Part shown: positions 12,089-23,100 of the stretch, in pieces
Layout of the letters: each line of letters opens with the position of its first letter
Numbering within the stretch: the first letter of the stretch is position 1
Assembly (NCBI GenBank): GCA_025716815.1
Contig: JAIXMN010000012.1
Location: forward strand, 682,001 to 746,000
Reading direction: 5' to 3'
DNA from: Dichotomocladium elegans
Taxonomy: Eukaryota; Mucoromycota; Mucoromycetes; Mucorales; Lichtheimiaceae
Length of the DNA: 64,000 nucleotides
Program-made: the position numbers and the translations under genes
Notes under the pieces: generated by a model
Told to the model about the DNA's origin: nothing
The model's input: the letters and a program-made list of their open reading frames with translations, nothing else
Databases searched by the model: none

Positions 12089-14450
12089 TTAGAGGGTTAT
12101 GACGTTGGGGTCACCATTCTGCAAGAGAGGAAGTTCAATAAACCATCTTTTCTGGCTGATCAACACATGACTACTTACAAAAGGATGTCTCCATCCACAC
12201 TGGAAGTCGTGCTTTTTGTATTTTCGATCGTGGCTAGTGGATGTGTTGAATCCGATATGGTACATCAGCAAGCGTTTACTCGTAACCATTGTATGCTTGC
12301 ATTCGCTGCATTCGGGTAAAAGTCCAGCCAGACAATCCTGAATAACAATGTCTGGGGGTTTATCCGTATACTTGTGCAAGAGACCTGAGACGCGCTTTGC
12401 AATTTTGGGTTTCATGAACAATCCGCTTTGATTTTTTTTAGCCGCGCGTACTTCACATGTAGCACAAATTGTTTCTTCTCTCACCTTCCACCCGTGCCTA
12501 CAAACACACCGCAATGGCCAGGCACGTGCTGATTAGCAGCAAATACGACATTCTCAATATGGCGCCACTCATTCCGACCACATATTGGAAAGTCATCCTC
12601 CAAGAGTGCGATATAGGTGCTTTGGAAACTATCTGCTGCTAAGCTGAGTGCTTTACTCACATGGAGCCTCTGGTCAAACGTAGTGCCTTCTTCGCGTACC
12701 CATTTAAGGTATTTCTGGCCGCGGACATCTGCTGAGAAGCGGTCTCTGGCAGCATCAAACTGGGAGTGGTTTGTAAAATGGGTATATACAAGCGCATGGA
12801 TGCGATCGTACAGCGTGCCAGGCTCTGGGTTCATGGGCCAGTTCTCAAGGTATGATTCGAGAGTCTGAGACAAGAAGGCAGGCTCACCGCGACGAGGGGC
12901 TGTCATGACAATAAAAGTAAACATATAACGGTCATGTGTCAGCTGATTCAGGGTTGCAGGATCAATCGGTGTTTCCCGAGAATGGTAGGCATTGCATAAC
13001 AAGAGCACAGACAACGTGACCATGACGACAATCGCTCCCTTCTTGACAGCTAACCATAAGCTTCGCCAGAGCGGGATCCGGCGGTTGGGCGATTCCATTT
13101 TTCCTTGGATGCCTTCGATTCCGTCGTTGGACCATTGAATTCGTTGATGGATCAGACTTGTCTGGATGACGATTGTCGCCAGGTAGCCAATCAAGAGGCC
13201 TGTTAGGGACCACCAGAGAATATTCTTGACCGCGTAGTTTACTAGACACATGAGCAGCTGCAGCACAAATTTACGAATTGTGATTTTTTGGTTTGATTCG
13301 TCGGGACCGTACATCAGAATATATTTGTCGTTTATGCTCAGAGATTGCACAACCAGCAGCGCAAACAAAAAGGGTGCTAGGCCTGTGGCAACCAACAACA
13401 ACAAAAAAATGGTCCGTTGAGTTTGTTTGTTTGGTCCTTTTGTCAGGGCTTGGAAGTACCTTGGCTGCATTCATGCAGGGAGTCGCTAAAAAATAAAATC
13501 GGAACCGCAAAGCCTGTTGATTTTGAAAACAAATACCCAATGCCTTGTCGAGTCATGCACACCGAGAAAAGAATGCCCATGAAGACTTTGACGAACTGTT
13601 GTGTACCACCGAGCAGGTGCGCCAAAGACTCTTCAAAGAGACCCAGTATTAGAATGTTCCATGCAAAAAGGAGGAAGGCGTGGAACGACCCGGTAAAGAA
13701 AAAAGGGGACAGCATAAGGTTGGTGATCTCCAGACGATGGATAACGTATGTCGGTGACGAGCATTTCAGATCCAAGAGCTCCATGAAGTTGAGAATTGCA
13801 ACAATAAACGAAATGCCAATGACATATCGTGTGATGATAGGAAGTGGCCATAAACAGAGCAGCTTCTGGGACTTAAGTTTATCTTTTGCTGATGATTCGA
13901 TACTCAACATTGACAATTTCTTATCCACAAGCGCAGTGGGCATTGAGAGAGCATGTAACGAGATACATCCCTCAATAGGTTGCTGCTGCTTGTTAGATCC
14001 GTGGTGGCGAACGGTATATGGCCCGCCCCCGCTCGCCTGACCGCGTCTTGGCCTTGCGTTCAGGGCAGACACGGACCGGGGGGTGGAAAGGTTCATTAAC
14101 CAGCTTGGTAACGTTCCGGGAATTGCATACGAAGGTAGATAGGATGGAACGGCAGGGGAGTAACTGCCAAATAAAATTGAAAGCTGCCATGGCGTTGAAG
14201 GAATCATCGGCACCGCTTCAGGCTGATGCAATTGCGAATCTTCGCTTGAGTCTGCACTTTTGTCGATTTCTGATGGGACCGTCACGTCTAATGGTGTTTC
14301 GCCACCAATGCCTGATTGATGAGGGGTTGCGATGTTGGAATTGAGCGACGCGGTAGTGCTGGTAGGCGCCATTGCTGACTGTGCCGCCGATCTGGAGACC
14401 TCTTGGACCAGCCTAACAGATCCAAACATCCTATAGAGCGTATCCCGCAT
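12089..14450 (-). CDS. polytopic membrane protein fused to a glycosyltransferase-like luminal domain
   Basis: Four exons: 14450-13460, 13382-12485, 12425-12179, 12118-12089 (721 aa). The N-terminal ~190 residues are Ser/Pro-rich. A multi-pass region then runs to about residue 430, with hydrophobic stretches around RYVIGISFIVAILNF, AFLLFAWNILILGLF, GLAPFLFALLVVQSL and VLQLLMCLVNYAVKNILWW; its look is rhomboid-like, without a catalytic GxSG that I can see. A further single membrane segment (AIVVMVTLSVLLLC) precedes a domain with FIVMTAPRRGEPAFL, an acidic EDD (ALLEDDFPIC, about 592-594) and GTGGSGL (about 626-632). This pattern resembles GnT-IV/PGAP4-like glycosyltransferases. Both halves sit in one uninterrupted second exon, so the fusion is not made by my splicing. 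The exact enzymatic activity is unknown to me. Confidence 0.7.
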
Positions 14451-16020
14451 AGTAAATTAGGCGTAGATGAGGTCGGTTTATTCTATTTTATTTTTCGTCG
14501 GCGTCGTCGGCGTCTGTGTCTACGCGAGGAGCTTATCAAAATATCTCGCACTGTGTCGCTTCTGTTCTAATACGCCGTCTAGTGAAAAGTAAAAGAAATG
14601 CTGAATAGATAACCAAAGATGTGATGACAGAGTAGGGAGAAATAGGAAGCGATCGACTAGGTAGAGATAAAAGGGGAAGAGAGGCGATGGGAAGGGGGTT
14701 TTTGGTTAGGAGGGACAGAGGGAATTTGGTCCGTTGCACTAGAACACAGACATTTTGTTCCTGTAACACCTTGCGTAGCTCTTCGAAGCATTCTTGCTTA
14801 GTTTAGAAGCCTCATGAGCGCTTTTTTCTTATATACTTTCCTGTAACTTGCTAAGAAGTCAGTGGCTTTTATGGACCTACCCTACTCATTTGAAGGCTGC
14901 TTGGGCGATCCAACTGTTTGTCACATAATGTGTCTCTAACAGTTTTTCATTCTTCCTATGCTAAAACCGTTCGCGTTCCGTATACACGTCTTGGATTTTG
15001 TCCTTAACAGCACGGGAGGGGTGACAGATCAAATCCGCCATAGACCACTTGTGGTGTTAGTAACCTCTGCTTTCTAATGCATCAACAAAGCTTTGGATCA
15101 AGCAATTGAACTACTAAGGAACAGCTACGCATCCTTATGTGTACTGTAACTGTAATTATGAAAGGTCTCATTCTCTCCATTGCCGATATATACAAGTAGT
15201 TGCCTGTATGCTTTAGCATGGTCATCTACCTCTTTATAAGAGAAATGTCTCCTCTTCCCTAATCGTGCGACCGTCGAATAAGCAGGGGGTAGCATTTATA
15301 CTATATATGCATAACATAACAGATTCTCTGGAGAGCGGTATGTGGATGGTTCAACTTGGTGATTTGACACGCTGGATTTGCGATAGACACGGATCAGCAG
15401 ACTTCGTACTAAACGCAACATAGTGGTCGTTATCGACCGATCTCAACTCATTTGCACGCAATTTCCTTAAACAACTTCATGGTAACGTTTCCCGATCCCA
15501 ATCTAAGCATACGTAATTGTCGTACAAGGCGAGATAATAACTAATTGTCCACCTTCCCAGCGCTGTACCACTATCCCAGCAAGGGCGTACTATGTATGAC
15601 GCAGCGGAACATAGCGAGCGGGTGATGCGCCGCAAACATTCTTCTCACTTCATTTCTACGCTCAAACTTTTGGGAGTTATGTAAAGAGCGTTCTGTTTCC
15701 CTCCCAGATCTGCAAGACGCTGCATCTCGGAGTAATAACGCGATCACCTATTCCTCAATATTGTTGGTCATACGGATGGCAGCACCCCTCTCGTCTACGT
15801 CGTCGTAACAATATCAGGCCGAGATGAAGCTTTTTTTATTTTATGTCTGAGATCATCCCCCTGTAGAATTTAAGCCCCAGGCACGTGACAATGGGCAGGC
15901 ATTTTCGTGGGCTACAATTTTTGACGCGTCGTTCCCATGACGCCCCCATTGTCTGCCCGTGGTAACGTACTATGAGATAAACATCGCCTAGCAAGTACAG
16001 GAACAAAGACAACTATGTCG
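14451..16020. other. gene-poor spacer
   Basis: No supported gene. The first few hundred bases should be the promoter of the membrane/glycosyltransferase gene. Short frames are interrupted and lack motifs. An imperfect inverted repeat is noted separately at about 15880-15970. Confidence 0.5.
15882..15965. repeat. imperfect inverted repeat around GACAATGGG
   Basis: GACAATGGGCAGGC on the left is mirrored about 55 bases on by GCCCCCATTGTCTGCC, so GACAATGGG and CCCATTGTC face each other. An E-box palindrome CACGTG (about 15882-15887) sits beside the left arm. Arms are short and imperfect; it may be an element end, a regulatory site pair or chance. Confidence 0.3.
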
Positions 16021-16353
16021 TTAAGCGTAACTCAAAGCCTCCAACTGCTCTACCTCCAGATATAAGTTGATTTCACCATATTGTATGCAGCGATGCAGTA
16101 GCTCAATTGAACCACTCCCGTTTCTTTCGTATGTATTTTTCCGTTTCTGAGCAGTCATGAGGTCATTGCAGTAAATCATCAAGAAGTCGGAATCTTGATT
16201 GACACGATGGTAAATATGACATCGGGAAAATAAGGCCGACACCAAGCCAGATTCCCGGATTAAGAGCCGGATGTCCCCTTTCTGTCTGCCGAGCTGTTCC
16301 GCCCAAATTTGATTAGTATCCAAAAGAATAGCATCGATTTGGATGAAGCACAA
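16021..16353 (-). pseudogene. isolated 110-residue open frame, possible gene relic
   Basis: A frame of protein-like composition (segments such as IDAILLDTNQIWAEQLGRQ and LIRESGLVSALFSRCHIYHR) without an ATG at its head, domain match that I recognise, or clear flanking splice sites. It could be one exon of a degraded gene or chance. It lies in an otherwise empty stretch, which favours a relic. Confidence 0.2.
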
Positions 16354-17323
16354 TAAAGAAACAATCGTTTAATGATGAGTGCTAACTTCGTGGGATGGTG
16401 AAGATGATGCTAAAATAGGCACTTTGGCTATGCTATGTTTACGAGATGGAACGACATTTGCGCAGCAGTCTACAGTCGGGAGATCAATAGTTTAGCCTTT
16501 TGTCGTAGAGATGGGCATTGAAATCCGATTGCACGAGAGAATGAAGAAGGTACACAGATTTATAATGATTCATATGAAAATTACCCCTATGCAAACGCTC
16601 CCAGTGGTTTCATCGCCAACTGTCGGCCACAAAACAAAACGAATCATGTACAACCCCAGCGCCACTGAGATCCACCAGCTGCTTATGTGCTGCTGGCGAA
16701 GAGCAACAACAACAACATCAGCAACAAAAAATGGAACAATGCCACCATAGTCAATCTAAATCGGGGAATGCGAAGAGGTTTTCGCCGTGGCGGGATATCA
16801 ATTGAAGATAAATGAGGATAAACGCCGATAAACCTTTTGTTGCATTGCCTATCGTTCTTTCGTATTGCACAGCAGAGCATCACTGATACAATATTAACAA
16901 GCTGAAAAAGACGTTGAAAACAACTTTGGCCACGTATATTAATTTTGACTGAATGGAAGAAGGTTGCTCCATGAGATATGATCAGATATGATGAATCGAT
17001 ATTCGGCAAAGAGTTGATCCGTGTGCAGCAAGTAAGGGGCGTATAGTCTTGCTTGAGCCCAACCAAAGCATAGGATCAATAGTTAGCCGGCTGTCGGGGA
17101 TTTTGCAATGGCATCCCAGTCATGCCCATTTGTGGTATGCAGCTCAGCCAATCACAGTGATTTATTTATTATTTCTCGCAGCAGTGCGCCCGTCGGCTAA
17201 CCGTTTTGACGTATTGCTGGAATATATAAGCAGCCCTTTCCCAGTACACCCGGCAGCTTTATCTACTACTACTACTACTACAACTACAACTATTACTGTT
17301 ATTATTGCTACCTTCCCAACATC
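16354..17323. other. spacer with the promoter of the 86-aa gene
   Basis: Overlapping short frames exist on both strands, including a minus-strand stretch starting MVALFHFLLLMLLLLLFASS that looks like a signal peptide but stops at once. The right end holds promoter-like elements described separately. No other gene is supported. Confidence 0.4.
17147..17290 (+). promoter_or_regulatory. CCAAT and TATA elements plus (CTA)n leader
   Basis: AGCCAATCACAG (about 17148-17159) matches a CCAAT box, and AATATATAAG (about 17221-17230) a TATA box, roughly 100 bases before the ATG at 17324. A CTACTACTACTA tract (about 17262-17281) lies in the presumed leader. The order and spacing fit a plus-strand promoter and are the main support for the small gene downstream. 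Confidence 0.55.
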
Positions 17324-17584
17324 ATGGTTGCTTTTCGATCGATCAAATTCTGGCAGCGCCGCAATGTTGCGCCCACTCCTTCTGAAAAACAAGAAAAAGC
17401 AAAACCTTCAAGGAAACAACAGCCTGTTACATACCAGTGGCCTGTTACCCAAAAATTCCTCAACGATCCCATGCGAAATACAAGCCGTCCAGACGTTGTC
17501 GGCTACTATTATGATCCAATGAGCGTGACCCGTAACGGCCGTATTGTGACCATGAACTACGATATTACCAACACCGGTGCCTAA
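17324..17584 (+). CDS. small uncharacterised protein (86 aa)
   Basis: Single-exon frame, basic and Gln/Lys/Pro-rich in the first half, then a Tyr/Asn-rich tail (VVGYYYDPMSVTRNG, MNYDITNTGA). It has no membrane segment or signal peptide and no family I recognise. Support comes from context: a CCAAT/TATA pair upstream, a start in a favourable context (ATCATGG), and AATAAAAT about 100 bases after the stop as a polyadenylation signal. It may be a short stress- or sporulation-type protein, but that is a guess. Confidence 0.55.
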   Translation: MVAFRSIKFWQRRNVAPTPSEKQEKAKPSRKQQPVTYQWPVTQKFLNDPMRNTSRPDVVGYYYDPMSVTRNGRIVTMNYDITNTGA

Positions 17585-18911
17585 AACTTTCCTTGGCTGC
17601 ATCGAAAATATACCCCCTTTTTTACCTCCTCATCCTGTATTGCATAACTATCATCAACTTTAGCATCTACACAATTCTCCATATAATAAAATAGACAAAT
17701 ATTAGCCGAAGGCGGGATTCCACCCTTAATCATAATGAACTATCGGTAAAATGTTAGTGCTAATTTGTTGCGTTGGGATGAGCACAGATCACATAACATA
17801 CCGAATCTTCCCGGATCTGTCGACAATAAATATACAATTTAGGCAGTTTATTTAGACTCAGATTCCAGAGACCTAAAACTTCATGCTGATAAAAATAGCA
17901 GTACATCTTTCAAAGAAACAACTTTTTCCCGGAAATGGGATGCTCCGGTTAATTTAGAGGCAAAAAGTATTGCCCCTGGTTCAGTCAATAGACGTCGCCT
18001 GAAAAAGATCCGATGGTTCCCCTTGATATCATTGGATGACTGTGTATGCTGATGGGTTCTTCGCATTTGGTACAGCATGCCTGCCAAACATGCTCTTCAA
18101 GAAATCAAAAGGCTTTCTCAGAATATGTGTGCAAACGTGTTCTCCTGTCAAGTTTCAATGTAGCGTGATGATAACGATCGAGAGCGATAAAGTCGATATC
18201 CTATTCCGCGACAAATATCCGCACGCTAAAAGAAGGCCTAAAAATGCTTTCTCTGGATGGGCTTTCGTGTCATATTAAGCGCTCTGTTCCCGGAAATCGT
18301 ACGTTTCGATGATTGGCATCTTAAGTCATATTGGAACCATACTATTCTCGAAGAAATGCTAGTTCAGTAGAAGTGGGGGGCGCATCTTTCTTGACAGCTT
18401 GGCGATGGTATGCCGACCATATTTGCTCGGGAATTCAGTTCTGCGGACGGCTTTCCGGCTTCCGAAGATTAACCCAACGGTGGGCAGCGCTGATCCATAC
18501 AGTGTAGAACTTGATTTGTTGCTTTCGCGCGAAGACTACCGTTTCGAATAAAGAGACAGGGGACATTCGTGTTCGAATTCAGAAGATATACGATCCCTCT
18601 GACATTTCTCGATGTTTTCTTCGCAGATGCGCTTTTTAATACGGCAGCCGATATTTTTGTGAAAAGAGCAATTTGTGCCAACAGAGCAATCGTGAACAGG
18701 TAGCTGCATGGATTTTGTTTTGTTGAATGGCTAAAACACTCTAATGTGAGTGTAGATGTTGAACTGGCTGGAAAGTTTCGATCTTTATGCTTTCAATTGA
18801 ATGCACCGATCTTTCCTTCCCCACCCCCCAAGAGCGGAAGAGAGGGAATTTCCCAAAGAAAAGCTTCGGCTATAGCATTTTTTAAAATGCCGCACATGCG
18901 TTCTTTCTGTT
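17585..18911. other. spacer with unassigned frames, SMN 5' flank at right end
   Basis: Several 60-80-codon frames on both strands show no motif. Between 18470 and 18700 the plus strand has fragments such as VELDLLLSREDYRFE and DIFVKRAICANRAIV in shifting frames, suggesting a decayed ORF of unknown origin. The last ~150 bases include a C-rich run at 18821-18830 and upstream ATGs at 18886 and 18895 that are out of frame with SMN. Confidence 0.4.
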
Positions 18912-20079
18912 ATGGGTCAAGACGACGTGACAACCCATGAGGACGCTTGGGAAGGCCCCGATAATGAGGAATACAATCAAGGCGACCAGAGTCGAGTATG
19001 CTTCTCATAAAATCTATTGTGGCTTGATTGATTGCTGATTTCCTCTTTATAGGACGATGATCAAGATATTTGGCATGACACAAGTCTCATTAATTACTGG
19101 GATGCTGCCTTGAGGGGCTATATGGTACGTGGAGGAAAAAGATCTGTCATGTGCGTGCGTGCGTGTGTTTTGTAAATCAAAACGCGCTTTGCTTCTTGAA
19201 GAGCTTAAAATGCCTAGAGCTTTCATAAAAAGGATGCAGAGCCTGCTATCTTGATTCCTGCTCCAAATCGGAAACAGCCGCAAAAGTACGTAGTGCCATA
19301 GTGGATCGATGTGTTGTTTAACGTAGCTTGCACTAGAAATATAATAGAATCATCTAAACGGAAACGATCGATTGAAGATGAAGGGTATCCCGAAGAAGGA
19401 GAAAAAGACAGAAAGATGGAAGACAACCGGCATGATCAAATCGATGAACCCATTGTCACAGGCGGAGCAGATTTTGGGGGAGCGGAAGACGGAGCAGAAG
19501 AAGAAGAGGTAGTAGAGGAGGATGTGGCAGCAGCAACAGAAGAAGAAGAAGAAGAAGAAGAAGGAGAAGAAGGAGAGGCAGATGCACCGGAAGAACAAGG
19601 ACAAGAGAGTAGTTATGGATATCAGAACTTCTATTCTGAGCCATATTATCAATCTTATTATTACCCGCAATCTTATTATCATGCCAGCAGTGACGCAGCA
19701 CAGGCGCATCCACCACCACCACCTCCTCCTATGCCTTTCCCTGGGCAACCACCTGCGGTAGCAGGTTACAGTACGTCCATTTTATTTGCTTCGTTAAGGT
19801 TCTACTACAAATTCTAAATCAGCGTTCTCATAGCCAACGATGACGGCTTCGCCAACATGATCATGGCTTGGTATTACAGCGGTTATTACACCGGTTATTA
19901 TCAGGTAAGTTTTCACTTCGATAATTGACGCCGAGAAAAACCAACGGCTGAGTCCTCGTGTGCGCCGATTAGGCCCGACAGCGTTAGTGTCCTACCGAAT
20001 TTTTTAGCTGCTGCGGCAACCTACTGCTGCGGCAAATCCCCCCTCAAGTCACACGCAGGAAGATCCTCCCAATTCCTAA
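18912..20079 (+). CDS. SMN1: survival motor neuron (SMN) homologue
   Basis: Six exons: 18912-18995, 19053-19124, 19233-19285, 19337-19770, 19834-19904, 20008-20079 (261 aa). Exon 2 encodes the Gemin2-binding helix (DIWHDTSLINYWDAAL), very close to the animal SMN motif. Exon 5 encodes a proper YG box, FANMIMAWYYSGYYTGYYQ, the self-association helix, preceded by a Pro-rich run (PPPPPPPMPFPG) as in animals. Between them lies a strongly acidic Glu-run segment rather than a Tudor domain; I see no Tudor core. SMN oligomers with Gemin2 load Sm rings onto spliceosomal snRNAs. The stop codon overlaps an AATAAAA signal. Start choice: first ATG in frame with the Gemin2 helix; upstream ATGs at 18886 and 18895 are in another frame and would make a short overlapping uORF if transcribed. 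Confidence 0.88.
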
Positions 20080-20131
20080 TAAAAGCTATAAAACCCATGG
20101 AATTTTATCTTTTTTCCTTAAACGCCAATTA
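20079..20131 (+). promoter_or_regulatory. 53-base compact SMN/NF-X1 spacer with polyA signal and TATA box
   Basis: AATAAAA overlaps the SMN stop (20078 on), and TATAAAA lies at 20087-20093, only 39-45 bases before the NF-X1-type gene ATG. The downstream leader must be about 10-20 nt, or transcription starts inside SMN. An ATG at 20097 opens an 11-codon frame ending in TAATG, sharing its last A with the true start. Confidence 0.6.
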
Positions 20132-23100
20132 ATGGACCCCGACCCGCCTCGACCTTCAGGAAGAAGCACTAGCACCAGCAGCAGAGACCTGAGCAGACCA
20201 GCTGATCAAGGCAACAGCGCTCAGCGACCTAGACAGAATAACAACCGTCCGCGAAGGAAGCCTAAAGTAAAGGCGACCACGAACGAAGATTCTCCTGCAG
20301 GCAACCCACCCCGAACAAACACAGGTTCCCCAGCCAGTGGTGATGTCAACAGAAACAAGAACCGACGTCGCCACCGCGCTAAACCATCCAATTCCGGTGC
20401 ATCCGTCGCGATTGCCGGTGAGCAAGTGAGCGTGATTAGTAACGGCACTTCTGCCGACAACTCCACCGAGAGAAACCAGAATCCTCCTCCTCCTCAATCA
20501 GCGAACATCGCTGGTTTTGACGAAAAAAAGATCGCTCCACAAGACCAACGGGGACAGCAACCGCAAAGTCGCAAGAAGCCGGCGCGTCACCGCAAGCCAA
20601 AGGTGACGGATGAAGGCATTACGCAGCCTAGACAGCCGCTTATTTCAAAGAATCGTCCCCAGGGTAAGCTGACAGACGATGGTTCGGTTATTCCCGAAGA
20701 AAATGGGACCAGCAGCAATGTATCGTCAGCCCGAAATACCAGAAAACCAGGCAAGAAAAAGCAGCATCGAAATCCCGATGCGAACGATCTAGCGGGTGGT
20801 CTGGCGCAGGATCTCAAGTCGGCAACTTACGAATGCATGGTCTGCTGGGATGTGGTCCGACCAGCTCATCAAACGTGGACTTGTGATTGCTGCTGGGCAG
20901 TATTCCACTTGTCATGCGTCAAGAAGTGGGCGACGAAGTCATTACAAGGTAATAACTTTTCTCTGCAGAGAAGTCCTGGTTGAGGCGGTTTTCTTACATA
21001 ATCTTGTCGGATCACATAGAGACTGAAACCAATAAACCGATCACGAACTGGCGATGTCCCGGCTGTCAACATACCCGTACTGTCATTCCAAAAGACTATA
21101 TGTGCTTCTGTGGCAAGCAACGAAATCCAGAACCAAACCGATACATTACACCGCATAGTTGCGGGCAATTGTGCAAAAAAAGCAAGAACTGTCCGCATGC
21201 TTGCGTCTTGTAAGTGTTTCGAGATGAAGAGAGACATAACGGGGATGCTCATTTTTGTTTGCATAGACAATGTCATCCAGGTCCTTGTCCTCCTTGCACT
21301 GCCATGGCGCCTCCAGTGACATGCTATTGCGGACGTCATACGCGTCAAGTTCGTTGTACGGAGATGGATTATTCTTCCCGCGGATACGAGTGTGAAGAGC
21401 AATGTGCTGAGCTCTTGGGATGCGAAAAGCATGTATGTCAAGAAAACTGCCATAAGGGTGTCTGTCCGCCATGCCCGATTGAAGAAATCCAGAGCTGTTA
21501 CTGTGGCAAAGACGAGCGCATTGTACGGTGCAGCACTGGTACAGGTGTGCAAAGTGGAGATCATGTCGGTTTCTATCAATGCGAGAATATATGCGAAAGG
21601 TATGCATTGTGAATGCATATAGATATTTTGGATATTGACTCGTTCTTGATACATAGGATGTTTGCCTGCGGACAGCATCGGTGCCAGAAACGTTGCCACC
21701 AGCAGGACACAGAAGACAGCACCTGTCCATTTGATCCGAGCGTGGTCAAGACATGTCCTTGTGGCGCGAAACCGATTCAGGATCTGCTGGATGGATCTGA
21801 ACGCACTGTCTGCTCTGATCCCATTCCAACCTGCCAGTCCTCATGCGGGAAGGAGCTGCCGTGTGGGCATGTTTGCAAGGAAAAATGCCATCTTGGAAGC
21901 TGCCCGCCCTGTGAGGAGCTGGTTGAGGTGCGGTGCCGATGTCGTTCTACAACATTCCAGGCCACCTGCGCCAGTGTATGCGAAGCTGCTGGCGGAGAAC
22001 CCCCCCTCTGTAACAAGGTATGCCGTGCTATGAAGAACTGTGGCCGCCACCAATGTGGCACTGTCTGCTGCCCGGCATCGAAGCAAAGAAATAACAAGAA
22101 GAATTCAGTTCGAGACAATGGAATGCTCCACGACTGTCCGTTGACGTGTGGTCGCACACTTTCTTGTGCCATCCATCAATGCCAGGCACCTTGCCATAAG
22201 GGACAGTGCCGACCATGTATGGGTAAGTTAATAGGAAAGGATAGACTAGACAAGACGTCTAACGCTGTCCCAACAGAGGCGGTGTTCGATGAGGTGACGT
22301 GCAACTGTGGCCGTACGCGGCTCGAGCCACCTGTACGGTGTGGAACCGTGTTACCTCCATGTCCATATCCTTGCACACGGCCCACGTCCTGTGGTCACAT
22401 ACGGCTCCTGAACCATAATTGCCATCCGGATGATGAGCCCTGTCCCCCGTGCGCTGTCCTCGTTAGTCGAATGTGTGTCTGTGGCAAGACAGAGCTAAAG
22501 AATGTCCCATGCTATCGAGAATCGCCTCGATGTGGACGCGTCTGTGATAAACCATTGGCTTGCGGGCAACATCATTGTAACAAGACATGTCATAAAGGTC
22601 CATGCCTTGAGGAGGGTGAAACGTGCTTGCAGACTTGCAATAAAAAGCGAAGATGTGGTCATCCATGCACGTCCAAGTGCCATGGGTCCGACCCTTGCCC
22701 AGAGGAAGAACCTTGTGGGGCGCTGGTTCGGGTTGCATGCAAGTGTGGGCAAAATTCGCTGCAAGTTCCATGCAATGCCACATCGACAAGTCCAGGAACG
22801 AAGCGAGAGCTAGACTGCAATGATTTTTGTGCCAAAGTTGAACGAAATCGAAAGCTTGCGATGGCACTGAATATTGAACGCAAGCCAGAGGACGAGTCGG
22901 GCCCAACAACAGACGAACTGGGCTACTTTGACGACTCCCTGTGCAACTTTTACCTTGAAAACCGGAACTGGGCCAAGTATATAGAGACGATGCTAATTGA
23001 TTTCGTCAAAGGTCCAAACCGAACGCTACACTGCAAGCCCATGAAGCCCGGCTTTCGACATTTTCTCCATCGGTACTGCGTGCATTTCAATTTGGCGACC

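Noticed and set aside
16683..17066. Minus-strand frame ending in a signal-peptide-like Leu stretch
   Set aside because: The hydrophobic stretch is followed at once by a stop, no intron with good signals rescues it, and the start region is not protein-like.
19350..19748. Minus-strand Leu/Phe-rich frames opposite SMN exon 4
   Set aside because: Antisense of the Glu-run and Pro/Tyr-rich coding segment; hydrophobicity is a by-product of the GAA repeats.
20869..22172. Long minus-strand frames opposite the NF-X1-type gene
   Set aside because: Cys-rich sense codons give open antisense frames; the sense strand has domains and splice sites.
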